A stretch of DNA of 43,717 bases, from the NCBI GenBank assembly GCA_008931825.1, contig QXVZ01025608.1:1-43717 (forward strand), written 5' to 3'. This DNA is from Phallusia fumigata. Its lineage: Eukaryota > Chordata > Ascidiacea > Phlebobranchia > Ascidiidae. How positions within the stretch are numbered: position 1 is the first letter of the stretch; every line of letters starts with the position of its first letter. Made by a program: the position numbers and the translations under genes. This document shows, piece after piece, positions 33,532-43,717 of this stretch. The notes under the pieces are model-generated. The model did no database searches. It had not been told where the DNA came from and worked only from the letters and a program-made list of their open reading frames with translations.

Positions 33532-36500
33532 CTAAATAGTAAAAGATACATAGTTTTTTGTTAAAAAAATGTAATGCACTTCATCTAACAAAGACCTTTT
33601 AACTTTGTTGGTGCATTTGTTTAAAAATATGTCATTTTTTTAAAACATACAGAAAACACTAAAAAGGATTCATCATACTTTCATTCCAAATTATATTACA
33701 TCTACTATACTTTTCTACACTCGGTCCTCTAGCTACTTGAGCATCAATTGCTTTATTGTTCCTGCAGGCAAAATAGAATAGGTCCCAAATACATATAGTT
33801 GTTACTAAGTGGTTTAATAGATGGTTACTAAAAAAATTTGGTTAGTAAACTACGAATATGCAACCCTGTCACAGATTTTTTTAAATGACTAAAATTATCG
33901 ACTTTAAGAACGTAATAGCACAACAAATCACACATGATAATGACAAAATCCACAAACTGTTAACATTAGTGGGCTAAAGTGCTAAAAACAGCAATGACCT
34001 TATCTATGCACTGTCAAAGTTTGCACATTTGAAATTCTGTAACACCTAAAAAGTGGTCTAACCATGTGACTATAGGGTCAAACAAAGCTGCTACACCAAA
34101 ATGACTTTTACAAACTGCCAAAAATCCATTCAACTCAGCATTGTTTAATTATTTTACCTACTTTAGTGGGCAACTGGAGTTACCGAGGTTAGGCTAAAAG
34201 ACAATATAGAAGAATGACATGGTCCGAACCAGAAGGGTGTATTTTACCATTGAAATTTCATAACCACAATTATTGAGTTTATAAACGATTTGTATTCAGT
34301 ACTGTATTTCACAATGGTTCCCAAATTTACCAAAGCTTTTTGGGACATGTTTGTTTCTGCAGCAAAAATGTCCGAATTGGATGAAATTCGTTTGACCTGT
34401 TGGAATAATGAGGTGAAACCAAAAAATCAGTATGACGTAATGGCATTATACAAACTGTAAAATTTCATGTAATTCTGAAACTGTATGACACTTTGACCCA
34501 TTTTAGGTGGCTGGTGGGGTAACCACTGGGACTACAGGAAAAACGAAGCAATTATTGGACCACAATGATATGTTATACAAATTATGCACATTGCACCCAA
34601 TTCCGACATTGTTTAGTAATTTGTCCCATTTTAGAGAGCAAGTGGGGTAACTGAGGTTATGGGGTCAAATAAAACGGATGGCACCCATTTTAGAGGGCTG
34701 TAATGTAATGTTATACAAATTTTAGGGGGTACTAGGTAACCACTGGGGCTGTGGGGTAAAACGAAACAGCAAGCTGCAAGGCAGAAAAAAACCAGCAATA
34801 GTTTTCCCTATTTGTGAAAAAAAACTGTGTCAAAAGTATTTGGTCCTTTCAGGGCTAGTGAGGTAACCACTTGGGTTATGGTGTCAATCAAAAGGTCAAT
34901 GAACAAGTTCAAGAAGAGAAAAAAGTGATTGCAGTATGTTCCTTCATTCAGACAGAGGACAGAAAATTACCGTTCAGTCACAGGTCCAAGCGGTCTCCTT
35001 TGCAACAGTTGTCTCAACAACGACAGGTATGACAACACCAGAGCTGTTGGAAGTCTGTAAAAATAAAGGATATTCACTTCATTATTTTCATTGGGTCCCA
35101 TAGTTAGTTAATCATTTTTAAGGCATGATTGTTTCTTCAGGCAGAAACGCATGGGTCCCCACACATGCAAAGTAGAGGATTATGCATCAATCCATACACA
35201 TGTCAAAATAGTAGCAAATATTTCAAATAAGTTTCATTAAATTTACAAACCTTATAAACCTAGCAGGTCACTTTTGGGCTTTAAGAGTAAACACAGCAAT
35301 TTTATATAATGGCATGTTTTCCAAACTGTCCAAATTTTGTCCAATTTTGACATTGTTTAAAAATTTGACCTATTTTAGGAGGCTAACAGGGTAATTGCTG
35401 GGGCTATGGCTTTAAATTAATAATTTGATATACCACAATGGCATGTTCTACACACTAGGTTTAAGGGGTTATGTTATGAGGTCAAACCAAGAAATTGATG
35501 GACCACAATGGCATGTTCTAGAAAACTGTGTTAGTTTCATCCAATTAGAACATTGTTTAATAATTTGCCCCAGTTTAGGGGGGTGGCAGGGTAACCACTG
35601 GGGCTGTGGCATTAAATTATCAATTAGATGCACGACAATGGCATGTTCTACAAACTGTGTAAATTTCATCCAATTCAAACATTATTTAATAATCTGTAAA
35701 GGGGACCCATAATAATACTAAAATGGCATATTTTACATTCTGTTAGATTTTTAGGGCCTAGTGGAGTTACAGGATCAAACAACAAACCACAAAGACCCAA
35801 CCTAAAATCTAATATTATTTCAATCCATTTGGCCATAACCTAAAAGATTTACTATTCACAAATCCTGGTTCCAAATGTGTCCAAAGTAACTTTATTTGTA
35901 CCTATGCAATATTATTATCACAAATACTAATCATTTGTGGTGCTTGCAAGCATTAACAATGTTTAAAAAAGTTTACTCTTATGGGTCTAGCAAGGTAACT
36001 GAACTACCAGTAATGTACACCTATGACTTAACCCGCAATGTGTAAAAGGATTTTCCCATTCCATCCAATTTTTTTCCCGCTTACATAACACTGTTTTGTC
36101 ACACTGCAATACGGCCACAAGATTCCAAACATTATATGAAAGCTTCACTAATTTTTTATTATTATACGGGTAGGCGGGGTGACCACCAGTGCTACTAGGA
36201 CAAACAAATGTGATGACATTCCAAATTGTGTACCAATGTATCAATTGTGGAAATTTCAACTCTTTAATGCTTACATAAAATTTTAAATTGAGGTTCCCCC
36301 TTTAAATTGATTTTAAAAAAAAATTTTAGGATGGAAGTCATTCACCTATAGCTCCTACTGAAAGATATTAGTATTTGTCAAAAATGTAGTCATAGACAGT
36401 ATCCTATTCAAAAAACTATTCATGACAACTGTGCAACAAAATATATTTCCTCTAAATCAGACAAATATTTCATCTCAAAAGTCAATGGTCAAGAGTAAAA

Positions 36501-39500
36501 ACAGTTTGTTTCCTTATTCAGAATCATAATTACCGTTCAGTCACAGGTCCAAGAGATCTTCTTTGCAACAGTTGCCTCAACAATGACAGGTATGACAACA
36601 CCAGAGCTGTTGGAAGTCTGTAAAATACACAAAATTTAAAGAGTATATTTGCAAAATTTTATTTGTCCCACTAAGAAGCCAATCAACTAATTCCAGTACT
36701 TAAAAAAATAAAAGTGTTCTTCACCAAAAGTAGGATGCACATTTACTTACTTGTCAAATACATACGAATCTGGTTAATTGCATACCGGTTAATTGCATAA
36801 TCTGTTTTATTGCATGGGAATCATTAATCCCAAACCATAGCCTATGGCTTGTTAGGAAAATACTCCGGTTAATCGCATAATGCTTAATTGCATAATCTGG
36901 TTAATCAAATAAAATTCAAATGATTTATTCGAAAAAACTGGAACATGGCTTGCATGCGAAAGTTGCAGGCATAAATTACACAAGAAGATACGATGCTATT
37001 GCTTTCAAGACAGCCAAGTTTTTAGCTTGATTTGGTTGAGTCTAATCAAGCAGCAGTTTTTGACTGGAAAAGTTTTCATAAGTTTAGAAAGGCTAAACGC
37101 TGTAAAGTTAAAATTATAAGCAAGTAAATCGAAAATGTGAATCCTTATTCACAGGCGAGTGGGAAAGAAGAACGTTATTGTCACAAATTTGCATGCAGCG
37201 GGTGTGGAATATGTGTGCATTTCCAAACTTTCTTGACACATACATGACCTAATGCACGGCGGTTAGGAAATGTGATTTTCACGTTCTGCGTTGTGGTGTG
37301 AATTTTGACCTAGGTTTTAAAAAATAAGTTATTTTATGCTGAAAGGGGTGGTGTGGGCACATGTTGTACAGTTTACAGAGAATGAATTTCTGTTGCTATA
37401 TATGAGTGCCATAGCAATGTTACTTCAGCTGGGAAACAGGTTAATTATCACCTCTGTTGACAACATGTGCTATTTATAGTGATTCCAGATAATCACGTAT
37501 TCCAGTAATCGCATAAACAGCTTGGCAAATTTGCTGTGTGATTAACCGGATTTGTCTGTACTAGGCCAAAAAGTCAGTTTAGCATGTGGTGATCTTTAAC
37601 ATAGCAGTAGATGTTGAATTTAGTTTTAGGTGCCTCAATAAGAACTCATAACAATAATGGTTCAACTTGCGCTTTAATTCGTATACCTGTGTTACAAACT
37701 TGTATTGAAAAAATACACCTTTACAGGCTGCATATCTAAATATTCCTTCATTTAGCAACATGGTATCCTAGGTTACCTTTCCTCCAAAGGTCCTTGCCTG
37801 CCATGCAGCACAACCCTCAACATGGATAAGTATCTCAGAACCAGTCTGGTTGGGAGCCTACAAACCCCAAAACAATATTATTAATTAGTTTAGTGCAGAG
37901 GTTGTCAAAACATCAAGTGAAAATAGAAAAGCAAAACACTCCATTGTTACAATCACTATGAACAACCCCAGAAAGATTTTGAGCAACAATGCTTACTGGT
38001 TTTAAGTATTTGCCACTTTTTCTACTCATTGGAACTTTAATAGAACAAAAAAATCAGCTTCCATTAATATGGCATAGAGTGAAAGAAATAAACAGTATAA
38101 GTCCAAATTTTTAACACTCACAAAGGTGGATTTCTTGGAAAATTCCTTCGCAGTGTTGCCAATGTGCTGAGCCATGCAGTAACATGTGAATGGCGTAGAT
38201 ACACTGCAAAGGGTAACACAGATTAAACAGGAACCAACAACTTTCTTAAGTAAATTTGTAACATTCGAAAAATTTTTTAGACAGGACACGCTTTGCAACA
38301 GTGTAAAAAAATATCTACAAGTTTAAATCACAAAATACCATTTATTATTTAAAACAAATAGTAATAATAGGTATCATCCAGTGTCAATGCAACCGTGACA
38401 TATAAAATGTGTCACACTTCCACTTATAGAATAAAATTTTATTCACTTAATTTACATGATTATTGTACACTACCATTTTAGATATATTGTGACAAAACAA
38501 TACCTCCATTATGATTGAAAGTCCGTCCTACATCATGTTCATATTCAGCTGCAGATAGAAAATAGACACATTAGAAATTTTGCAAATCAAAAAAATAGAT
38601 GTTAACTTGGGTTTAACCAACCATCATCAGAACATTGTGTTGGATAAGGTACTTCTGGTTGCTCCAGCTCTCTGTTCCTGCAAAACAAACATGCCTAAAT
38701 CAGACAACAGCATTAAATTGTACTATATCTAAGTAAAATTCCGATAAATTTTAAAAAAAATATGTAATATACTGTAATATATACTTAAAACATGCACCTT
38801 TCTCTGAACGGCTGAGAACAGTTTGACACAGTGGTTTCTTCTATTTCAATCACAACATCCTCCAGGCAACTGTTTATCCCTTCGTCCAACTCCTGNATGT
38901 TCATATTCAGCTGCAGATAGAAAGTAGACACATTAGAAAAATTTAGAAATTTTGCAAATCAAAAAAATAGATGTTAACTTGGGTTTAACCAACCATCATC
39001 AGAACATTGTGTTGGATAAGGTACTTCTGGTTGCTCCAGTTCTCTGTTCCTGCAAAAGGAACATGCCTAAATCAGACAACAGCATTAAATTGCACTATAT
39101 CTAAGCTAAATTCTGATAAATTGTAAAAAAAATTACCGTAATATATATTTAAAACATGCACCTTTCTCTGAATGGCTGAGAACAGTTTGACACAGTGGTT
39201 TCTTCTCTTTCAATCACAACATCCTCAAGGCAACTGTTTATCCCTTCGTCCAACTCCTGTAACTTATCCTTGGTATACTTGTACACTGAATGTACCAGCC
39301 AAGAAAAGACCAGCCAAAATTTATGAATGTTTCCTTTCCACTTCTGTGGAGAAGTTTGCTGCAACAAAGTATTTAGCAAATGTTTATTAAACACTTGGAC
39401 AGAGCAAAAACAACAAACTATTCCTGATTGTTGGGGTAAGTTGCAATGTGAAAGCTATTAGTCCAGTGGTTGGCAACCCATGGCATGCCATGTGATTTAC

Positions 39501-42500
39501 TAGCTCATTTTTGTGAGCAAAGCCATGACCATATCTACCAGCTGTGAAAGTTTCATCCCAATCCATCAAACATTTCATGCCAAAAGTGTGTGGACAAGCT
39601 GCAGGGCAGAAAAAAGAAAAAAACAAAAACAAACAGAGTGAAACAATATGTGTCCCCTTTCAGGAAGGGGACCTATAATTACCTGCCAATCGAGTCAGGT
39701 AGGCACATTGAATATTCTACCAGCCAAACTATAATTTGACCAAGCTAGCAAGGTAAATACCTAAACTTTAGGATTAGGCAAAATAAATCACCCAATCTAC
39801 ACTATTACTTGATTTAAAAAGTGCCACACTATTACCTGATTTACATTCCCTACATTATTTTACAATGGTCTCATAGTTACCTAAAATTTTATGGCATGAT
39901 TGTTTCTGCAGGCAGAAATACATATCCACCACAATGACATGTTACAATTGATGTATATTTCATCAAATTCAGTTGTTTTTTGATAATTTGACCCATTTGA
40001 GTGAGCTAGTTGGGTAACTGCTTGGGCTATGGGGTAAAACACATCAATTATAGCACCACAATGACATGTTGGACAAACTGCCCAAATTCCATCCTATTCA
40101 GATATTGTTTAACAATTTGCCCCATTTTAGGGGGCTAGTGGGGTAACTGCTGGGGCTATGGGGCAAAACACATCAGTTATTGCACCACAATGACATGTTA
40201 TACAAACTGTCTAAATTTCATCCAATTTGAGCATTGTTCTATGGGGGTAAAAGAAACTGATGACACAACTCTACAACCGTATCCACTAGTTGTGAAAGTT
40301 TCATCCAAATCCACCAAACATTTCTTGACAAAATGACATGGACAAACTGCATAGCAGAAAAAAGAAAAAAGGAAAACACAGAGGGAAAACAATGTGTCCC
40401 CTTCAGGAAGGGGACCCATGATAACATAAAGGCTCAACAAGAAATGAGAGTATGAATAACCTGCAGGGAAGAAAAAACAAACCTGAAAACAATGTGTGTC
40501 ACCTTAAGGGAAGGGAACCTATAAACATCATCCAACAAACAGTTTGTCCGTTGTTAAAATGGATGCCCAACCTCGCGGATGAGTTTAAATAGAGCGTCAT
40601 TCACACCATGGCCATATATGGTCACGTCGGCAGTATCGATACGGAACAGAACTTGGGACGAAACAGACGGGAGCTCAAATAGGCAAAATTACTACAATGC
40701 TGAGTGGAAATTTACAACTAAGTTTCCATTCGTTTGGCGCGTTAGTTCAAAGCCTCAGCACGTGGGTTGCGAATGGAAAAATACAAAACGTCACGTGACT
40801 TCAAACTCACCTCGTGAGTTGTTTGTCCCAACAAACCAAGTCCTGCAGCTGTTGGTGTAGTTGATGGCTCTTGTTGTGCAACTTCGTTTGAGGTCGTTTG
40901 GGCAACCCTTTGTTCAACCAACAGCTTGGGCCTTTATAAAGGAATCAGAACTTTCATATTATGCATTTTGCACGTACGCATGAAACGAGATTTAATGGGG
41001 TAGGTTTATATCGTTAACCATGAGAAAGCTTGTCCAAACCATTAAAAGAAATACTCAGTTTTCTATTTAGTCGCATGTAACCCATCTTTGTAGTTCATTT
41101 ACCATTGCTATTTGGTAACGTTTTTTCGCAGTTTGCTAGATCAATTGTTTGTAAATGGCTCAAGCAAATATTATTGTTGCCAAGCTTGGTTGAGTTAAGT
41201 TTATTTCGCTTGGTGAAAGAACTTGCAGCGACATCACTGCACTAAATCTATCACCAACCCAACCAACAACTGTTTGTAAGCAACTAAGTAAATTGCATCA
41301 ACATTCCCAAGCAACGGATGCAACAATGTTACGTTTTGTAACGACAAAAATAGGCAGACACACATGTAAGAACAAATGTTACTTACGACGTATCTTGACC
41401 ATCAACGAATGCGTTTTCCGTATCCCCCTGGAAGGAAAGAACAATTATTAAATGTATGTTATTTGTTGTTTAACGATTCACTTTATTTCATATTGCGACA
41501 AAACAAACAAAACCTGGATACGATATATTTACAGTAGTGGTGGTGGTGGCAGCATGAAGTAAAGTTTTGTGGTGGCAATTTAATGCAAAGTCAAAGGTAA
41601 CTCACGGTACGGCAAGCCTACAAGAGTCAAATAATAGTTAACCTTTCAAGCAGTTCCAGTTAGCAATGCGTGACTAGAAAAATCTAGCCACGGCGAGTGA
41701 TTTGGCGAAAACCGAACTTTCACGTGTACAAAAAAACGTTCTGGAACACCAACGATAGTGTCCCGGCCTACTTGATAATGGTCTTTACCTAAAACGATGT
41801 TTGTTTTAAGGCATAAAATGTGGCTTGCCGCATACATACTACACAATCTTTTAAACTGCGCTATAACTAACAAGTCTAACAACAACAAAATGCAGCAAAG
41901 GATTTATGATTATTGAGTTTCGCAACAATGAAACTGTTGGACATGATATTTTCGTGATGCTGGTGGTGGTGATAAGTTAAGGTATTCGCATATGCTAATG
42001 CCATATTTACGAGAATCTAGAGCCGTAAATCTTAAATCGAGAGCCTAAAGATCATATGGTAGATGTTTTGTTGTATTAGACAAGCCAATTATTGTTTTAC
42101 TTATTACGTCAACTAGTATTTATTAAAGCATTATCGTTTTGTCCACACACGGCAAAATATCGGGAATTCATTCGACGACTGGCGACGACGGCCGAGGCAG
42201 CCAAAAACCTTGAGATCTAAGATAATAATACAACACAACTATCCTGTTGTAGCACAACTGTTTGTCTGGAAGCAAAATCATGCAATAATGTCAAAAGCGT
42301 AGCGTACAGGTTTGTGTGACGTCATAAATGATTCGGTTGATTGGGCCGAATTTATTCGTCAAAAACTGCCGAATATTTGGTTTCAGTTTGAAACTGATTT
42401 AGCCATCACTAGCACCTCAAGCCTATGTCCTTTTTTGTCATTTAAACTAAGTGCGCAATTTTACTGTTGACATTTTGGACATCTTGTTTTAAAACACTCA

Positions 42501-42718
42501 ACACAAATCTTGGGCAACTTAAAATTCTCTTCAGAATTATACATCTGCTACCGGTACAAAAGTTATTATTTATCACTAAACTATAAAGGTAACTTACAAT
42601 TGATACAGCGTTATCCTCAATCGGAGATCGAGTATTTGAATTCAGATCCAGCGGAAACAGTGTTCTGTCAACAAATGTCCCCAGTTCTTCATGTATCTCG
42701 TTGACCTCTTGTACATCA
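33390..42718 (-). CDS. Unrecognised gene with repeated Leu-rich helical exons (5' end uncertain)
   Basis: Twelve exons on the minus strand join in phase: 42598-42718, 41387-41427, 40811-40931, 39162-39256, 38994-39049 (allelic copy 38622-38677), 38504-38548, 38122-38203, 37777-37857, 36534-36617, 34971-35054, 33711-33761 and 33390-33531. They encode about 333 residues. The first visible exon most likely starts at an AG acceptor (42719-42720), so the true start lies upstream; an in-frame ATG at 42753 is the alternative. The N-terminal third is acidic and polar (EVNEIHEELGTFVDRTLFPL, ELDEGINSCLEDVVIEREE), probably partly disordered. The middle holds four Leu-rich helical units. The C-terminus is VTDDIGDADECAHHDHCPPD. 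I do not recognise the family, and no signal peptide or membrane helix is visible. Confidence 0.7.
33711..33761 (-). CDS. Short cassette-like exon of the minus-strand gene
   Basis: 51 nt, phase 2 on both sides, reading NNKAIDAQVARGPSVE. The acceptor is CCTGCAG and the donor GTATAG, which is weaker than consensus. The exon can be left out without a frameshift, because exon 34971-35054 (ends CG) also joins 33531 in frame. Confidence 0.5.
33960..34900 (-). repeat. Tandem units (about 100-130 bp) of the dispersed repeat family
   Basis: Units begin near TTTTAGG-GGCTAGTGGGGTAAC and continue CACTGGGGCTATGGGGT, ACCACAATGACATGTTATAC, TTTCATCCAATTC and ACATTGTTTAATAATTTG-CCC. Diverged copies can be counted near 34500, 34620, 34720 and 34850, with weaker ones earlier. 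They sit in the intron between exons 34971 and 33761. Confidence 0.65.
34971..35054 (-). CDS. Helical-unit exon 4 of the minus-strand gene
   Basis: 84 nt, phase 2 on both sides, acceptor TTTTTACAG and donor GTAAT. It reads LPTALVLSYLSLLRQLLQRR followed by PLGPVTE. It is nearly the same as the exon at 36534-36617. Because it is frame-neutral, including or skipping it would change the number of helical units by one without disturbing the rest. Confidence 0.72.
35335..35715 (-). repeat. Three tandem units of the dispersed repeat family
   Basis: GGTAATTGCTGGGGCTATGG (about 35389), a variant near 35460 and GGTAACCACTGGGGCTGTGG (about 35590) are each followed by CACAATGGCATGTTCTA. The block ends AAGGGGACCCATAATAATA, the family's terminus. 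It lies in the intron between exons 36534 and 35054. Confidence 0.65.
36534..36617 (-). CDS. Helical-unit exon 3 of the minus-strand gene
   Basis: 84 nt, phase 2 on both sides. It reads LPTALVLSYLSLLRQLLQRR followed by SLGPVTE. It differs from the exon at 34971-35054 at five nucleotide positions and one residue (Ser versus Pro). About 70 bases of flanking intron are also similar but more diverged, so this looks like a real tandem exon duplication rather than an allelic copy; no N separates the two. Confidence 0.72.
36761..37558. mobile_element. pogo/Tigger-like non-autonomous element (about 0.8 kb)
   Basis: The left end TACATACGAATCTGGTTAAT and the right end (reverse complement TACAGACAAATCCGGTTAAT) form an imperfect inverted repeat flanked by TA (36759-36760 and 37559-37560). 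The ends resemble the CAG...CGGTTAAT-type ends of pogo/Tigger elements, and the GGTTAAT-GCATAA motif recurs inside. No transposase frame is seen. It lies in the intron between exons 37777 and 36617 of the minus-strand gene. Confidence 0.65.
37777..37857 (-). CDS. Helical-unit exon 2 of the minus-strand gene
   Basis: 81 nt, phase 2 on both sides, so it is frame-neutral. It reads LPTRLVLRYLSMLRVVLHGR followed by QGPLEE. It aligns along its whole length with exons 3 and 4 of the series (L-P-T-x-L-V-L-x-Y-L-S-x-L-R). The heptad-like Leu spacing predicts an amphipathic helix. Confidence 0.7.
38122..38203 (-). CDS. Helical-unit exon 1 of the minus-strand gene (divergent)
   Basis: 82 nt, entered in phase 1 and left in phase 2. 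It reads VYLRHSHVTAWLSTLATLRR and then NFPRNPPF. The T-A-W-L-S-T-L-A-T-L-R-R core lines up with the downstream units (for example R-Y-L-S-M-L-R). All three frames of this exon are open, so the frame is set by the exact splice phases on both sides rather than by openness alone. Confidence 0.55.
38504..38896 (-). other. Allelic copy 1 of exons 4-6 of the minus-strand gene
   Basis: This block holds exon 4' (38798-38892), exon 5' (38622-38677) and the complete exon 6 (38504-38548), and ends at the N at 38896. The same exons 4 and 5 occur again at 39162-39256 and 38994-39049, with the first bases of exon 6 at 38897-38910. Differences between the copies are scattered single bases in exon and intron alike, with matching exon spacing. 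Used in series, exon 5 (phase 1) cannot be followed by exon 4' (phase 0). The block is best read as the second haplotype placed in tandem by the assembler. Confidence 0.75.
39480..39682 (-). repeat. Hairpin-ended repeat copy, antisense to the PKHD1L1 copies
   Basis: CCAGCTGTGAAAGTTTCATC, ATCAAACATTTCATGCCAAA and the hairpin at 39652-39672 (GTCCCCTTT/GGAAGGGGAC) give the reverse complement of the 13232 copy. It is followed by CTATAATTA. It lies in the intron between exons 40811 and 39256. Confidence 0.7.
39880..40425 (-). repeat. Full-looking copy: tandem units plus terminal hairpin
   Basis: It begins GGCATGATTGTTTCTGCAGG, holds two clear units (GGGTAACTGCTTGGGCTATG near 40010, GGGTAACTGCTGGGGCTATG near 40140), then AGTTGTGAAAGTTTCATCCA and ends at the hairpin GTCCCCTTC-AG-GAAGGGGAC (40396-40415) followed by CCATGATAA. 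It shows that the tandem units and the hairpin belong to one element. Confidence 0.7.
41690..42411. mobile_element. Degraded relative of the 5408-5780 hAT MITE, split by other DNA
   Basis: 41690-41815 matches the inner left part of the 5408 element (ACGTTCT-G-ACACCAA, then GTCTTTACC-AAAACGATG), and 42228-42411 matches its right part (ACACAACTATCCTGTTGTAG through CATCACTA). About 410 bp of unrelated sequence lies between. The left terminal repeat is lost. It lies between exons 1 and 2 of the minus-strand gene. Confidence 0.65.
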
Positions 42719-43717
42719 CTACGAAGCCAAAAAAATGCATTTATTTGTAACATTCAAGGTTCCAAATGATTTTGAATAACTTTTAGGTTGAGTAGTCTCG
42801 TTGGCGCTCAACTCAGAAATGTGGAAACTCCAATAAAACAAATCCAGTTTGCTTTGCTTTGTATTGCAAACAAGTGATAAGAAATTCGCAAATGTTTGCT
42901 CGACGATTTCCCTACGATCTAATATTCAATTTGGGTATATTTTCAATCTAATTAAATCCGATCTTTACTGAGTAGATACAGTTAAANAAGTGATAAGAAA
43001 TTCGCAAATGTTTGCTCAACGATTTCAAATGTTTTGCTCAACGATAAAAATGTTACGAATAAAAAAGAGCGGTTGATTCGACAAAGAACAAAAAAATCAG
43101 TGTTGTTTTATTTTTGGAGGACTGTTGACGAAATTTCTGTAACCTAGCGGGATTTGCGTTTCAACATGAAACAACCTTGCAAACTAGTCAAGTGCTAATG
43201 CTTAAAACGATATAAAACATATTTCACTAAGTCCTCTATCGTATATGATGACAAACGTCATCGTAGTGTTAAAATGCCCTTGTGTATACAATAAGTCTAT
43301 TTTTTTCACGGTATAAATGGCAGATTTGGATTTGAATCTTAACGAGTTTAAATTAATAGTATTCAACATTTACTTGCTTTAAAAGTTTGGAAACGTCGGG
43401 GGCTTGCAGTGTTTGCATGAACTGCAACATTCCGAACATTTTTGGGCGTCACTCTACCCAGTGGCGCAAATCCATTGAAATTATTGGGGGGGGACTTTTG
43501 TTCTTGGGAGTAACTTTTGTGCCGATGACATCATATTGAAAGTTATGACGTCACAATACAGATTTTGATTTCGCAAAAACATTTCAGGTGAGATGGTCTT
43601 AAAACGCCGTTAAAACTGTTTGCGATCACTAACAGTGTTCAAAAAAGGGTTAAAATTGTTTTAATGCCACAGTAAGCCAGCTTTGAACCCGCTTTAAACA
43701 GTTAAACGAGATTGGGT
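42719..43717. other. Region upstream of the first visible minus-strand exon
   Basis: It holds one N join (42988) with a duplicated flank, a short poly-G run near 43486, and a stretch near 43310-43360 faintly resembling the inner part of the 26672 hAT element. I find no convincing exon; the 5' exon and promoter of the minus-strand gene may lie here or outside the window. Confidence 0.4.
42871..43040. repeat. Haplotype duplicate around the N at 42988
   Basis: AAGTGATAAGAAATTCGCAA and the bases after it occur at 42872 and again right after the N at 42988. This is the same signature as at the other joins. It lies upstream of the first visible exon of the minus-strand gene. Confidence 0.6.

Noticed and set aside
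42598-42753. ATG at 42753 as the start of the minus-strand gene
   Set aside because: It is in frame, but an AG acceptor after a pyrimidine-rich stretch at 42719 better explains the exon. The start remains open.
1-43717. CRISPR, operon or prokaryotic defence features
   Set aside because: Spliced genes, poly(A) signals and animal transposons show nuclear animal DNA; no such feature is present.

Overview
The window is animal genomic DNA: AT-rich, intron-dense, with short GT-AG introns. It carries two protein-coding genes that converge tail to tail. Gene content, compact introns, many small DNA transposons and strong allelic divergence at assembly joins fit an invertebrate chordate, most likely an ascidian (Ciona-like). 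That placement is inference; no marker gene in the window proves the species.

Plus strand, 1-31584: most of a fibrocystin-L (PKHD1L1) orthologue. I can place 69 exons, about 10.0 kb of coding sequence or roughly 3,330 codons, with consistent splice phases except at two assembly gaps. The window opens inside the gene, near the end of a PA14-type domain; the signal peptide and promoter lie upstream. The order is: PA14 end and linker (1-1342), four IPT/TIG domains (1183-3933), a cupredoxin-like domain (4304-4753), six more IPT/TIG domains (4865-9223), the tail of the first G8 domain and a first parallel beta-helix region (9647-12922), a spacer with a furin-type site (14514-18078), the second G8 domain (18438-19714), a second beta-helix region (19832-23834), a conserved C-terminal ectodomain with another furin-type site (24198-26495), a membrane-proximal region (27577-30511), then a Ser/Thr-rich stalk, one transmembrane helix and a short tail (30710-31584). 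Two further phase-matched candidate terminal exons follow at 31856 and 32641.

Minus strand, 42718-33390: a second, unrecognised gene of at least 12 exons (at least 333 codons, 5' end uncertain). Its middle is built from four related short exons (81-84 nt), each encoding a Leu-rich helical unit of about 28 residues. Two of them are near-identical and phase-symmetric. The protein ends in a Cys/His-rich tail.

The six single N characters (9224, 9440, 13621, 14081, 38896, 42988) are contig joins. At five of them the same sequence occurs twice with small differences, which looks like two haplotypes placed in tandem. Two joins fall where coding sequence is missing: the core of the first G8 domain (9224) and at least one beta-helix exon (13621). 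A third join duplicates three exons of the minus-strand gene.

Introns hold several small DNA transposons whose ends I could define: four hAT-type MITEs with 8-bp target duplications (5408-5780, 10153-10739, 16014-16380, 26672-27329), a degraded relative of the first near 41.7-42.4 kb, and a pogo/Tigger-like element with TA flanks (36761-37558). A dispersed family with a GTCCCCTTC/GAAGGGGAC hairpin end and internal tandem units of about 130 bp is scattered through both genes and is most dense in the minus-strand gene. I see no tRNA, rRNA, CRISPR or prokaryotic feature.
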